From Lysobacter panacisoli (GTDB lineage Bacteria; Pseudomonadota; Gammaproteobacteria; Xanthomonadales; Xanthomonadaceae), in NCBI RefSeq assembly GCF_009765165.1, contig NZ_VLNU01000002.1:84316-148315 (forward strand): a stretch of DNA of 64,000 nt. The letters are read 5' to 3'. The notes under the pieces were generated by a model, which saw only the letters and a list, made by a program, of their open reading frames with translations, did no database searches and was not told the origin of the DNA. Below, in pieces: positions 63,432-64,000 of the stretch. Each line of letters starts with the position of its first letter. Position 1 is the stretch's first letter. The position numbers were made by a program, and so were the translations under genes.

Positions 63432-64000
63432 ATGGAGTTCGGCAACGGGCTGCTGCAGCAGGTGCAATGGGAAGGAGCGGCGCAATGGCTCTACTACAAG
63501 GTCATCTTCGAGTTCCTGCATCAGGAAATCGATACGTTCCGCGACAACACGCTCCACGAAATGATGCGCTGGGTAGGCGGAAGCACAGCGGTGATCGTGG
63601 TCCTGTGGCTGCTGTGGTACGGCTATCGCGTCCTGCAGGGGCGGGTTCACAACGCGATGGAAGGCATGGTGGATGCAGGCCGCGTCGCCTTCATCGTCAC
63701 GTTGGCGCTGACGCTGACCATCGGCAACGGTGACGTGTACAGCCTGCTGGTGAACGAACTGCCGGGCGAGATCACCGGGGCATTGACGGGTGAAAACAAG
63801 CGTGCCGAGGACATGATCAACGCGAGCCTGGCGAAGATGGAAGCGGCGATGGTCGCCCTCGACGCCCTGAACCTCCACGGCGGCAGTCAGAATCTGGAGA
63901 CGGACAAGGATCGGGCTCAATGGCTGGCCGGCGTCGGCACGATTGGGCCGGCGCTGACGGGCGGCGCACTGCTGGTGATGTACCGCATGGCATTGGCGCT
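63432..64000 (+). CDS. virB6: VirB6/TrbL-like type IV secretion inner-membrane protein, 3' truncated by window
   Basis: The frame starts at ATG 63432 (MEFGNGLLQQVQWEGAAQWL) and is open to the window end (189 codons). Helices visible are AVIVVLWLLWYGYRVLQG, VAFIVTLALTLTIG and a third near the end (PALTGGALLVMYRMALA), with a polar segment between (MINASLAKMEAAMVALD). This is the order of VirB6/TrbL proteins, the polytopic core of the type IV channel. The X-T4SS that delivers XVIPCD-tagged effectors uses such a VirB6. The rest of the cluster should lie to the right of the window. Confidence 0.85.
   Translation, partial: MEFGNGLLQQVQWEGAAQWLYYKVIFEFLHQEIDTFRDNTLHEMMRWVGGSTAVIVVLWLLWYGYRVLQGRVHNAMEGMVDAGRVAFIVTLALTLTIGNGDVYSLLVNELPGEITGALTGENKRAEDMINASLAKMEAAMVALDALNLHGGSQNLETDKDRAQWLAGVGTIGPALTGGALLVMYRMALA

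Overview
The window is high-GC DNA with the look of a Xanthomonadaceae chromosome of the Lysobacter/Xanthomonas/Stenotrophomonas type. Support for this comes from paired XAC0095-like small proteins, a secreted toxin ending in a XVIPCD-type (Xanthomonas VirD4-interacting) tail, a VirB6-like type IV secretion gene at the right edge, a DUF2388/DUF4105 pair, EfpL, and GTAGCCCGGGTAAG and CCCTCTCCC palindromic repeats. Genus-level placement is inference. No rRNA, tRNA or CRISPR array was found.

1-31 kb is a metabolic region dominated by branched-chain amino acid and acyl-CoA catabolism. It holds leucine dehydrogenase, isovaleryl-CoA dehydrogenase, both methylcrotonyl-CoA carboxylase subunits, an enoyl-CoA hydratase (methylglutaconyl type), HMG-CoA lyase, an acetyl-CoA acetyltransferase, a short-chain 3-hydroxyacyl-CoA dehydrogenase and a fused isobutyryl-CoA mutase (IcmF). 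Together these make almost a complete route from leucine to acetyl-CoA and acetoacetate. A PAS-GGDEF-EAL protein is translationally coupled to the HMG-CoA lyase. A Fur-type feoA-feoB operon, a bactofilin with a zinc-ribbon partner, two alanine-rich lipoproteins, a lipidated subtilisin autotransporter, a Sel1/prolyl-hydroxylase protein and EfpL are interspersed. Two repeat insertions stand out: a DUF559 gene bracketed by 37-bp inverted repeats inside the liu genes, and a palindromic repeat inserted in frame in icmF.

31-35 kb is a toxin locus: a 914-residue zeta-toxin/XVIPCD protein, a small coupled partner gene, a leftover zeta fragment, and then a structured leader RNA in front of an XAC0095-like gene. 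The same leader plus gene occurs again near 60 kb.

35-42 kb carries a pseudouridine synthase, YehS (DUF1456), a LytS/LytTR two-component pair, a SnoaL-like protein, and a LysR regulator divergent from an alpha/beta hydrolase and an aldo/keto reductase. 42-47.3 kb is a run of short, mostly minus-strand genes of unknown function (small membrane or secreted proteins), separated by copies of two short repeat families. This is cassette-like, but no integrase is visible.

47.4-57.5 kb has HU, a CPBP-family membrane protease, a proline-repeat autotransporter, a DUF1254 lipoprotein, RidA, an EcsC/TerB-like protein and several small unknowns. 58-64 kb is an accessory end: an AT-richer ApeA-like HEPN protein (possible anti-phage defence), the second leader/XAC0095 copy, an HNH endonuclease, an Imm32-like small protein coupled to an Mrr-type nuclease with a membrane segment, and the start of virB6. 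The XVIPCD toxin at 31 kb would be a natural substrate of the type IV system that begins at the right edge.
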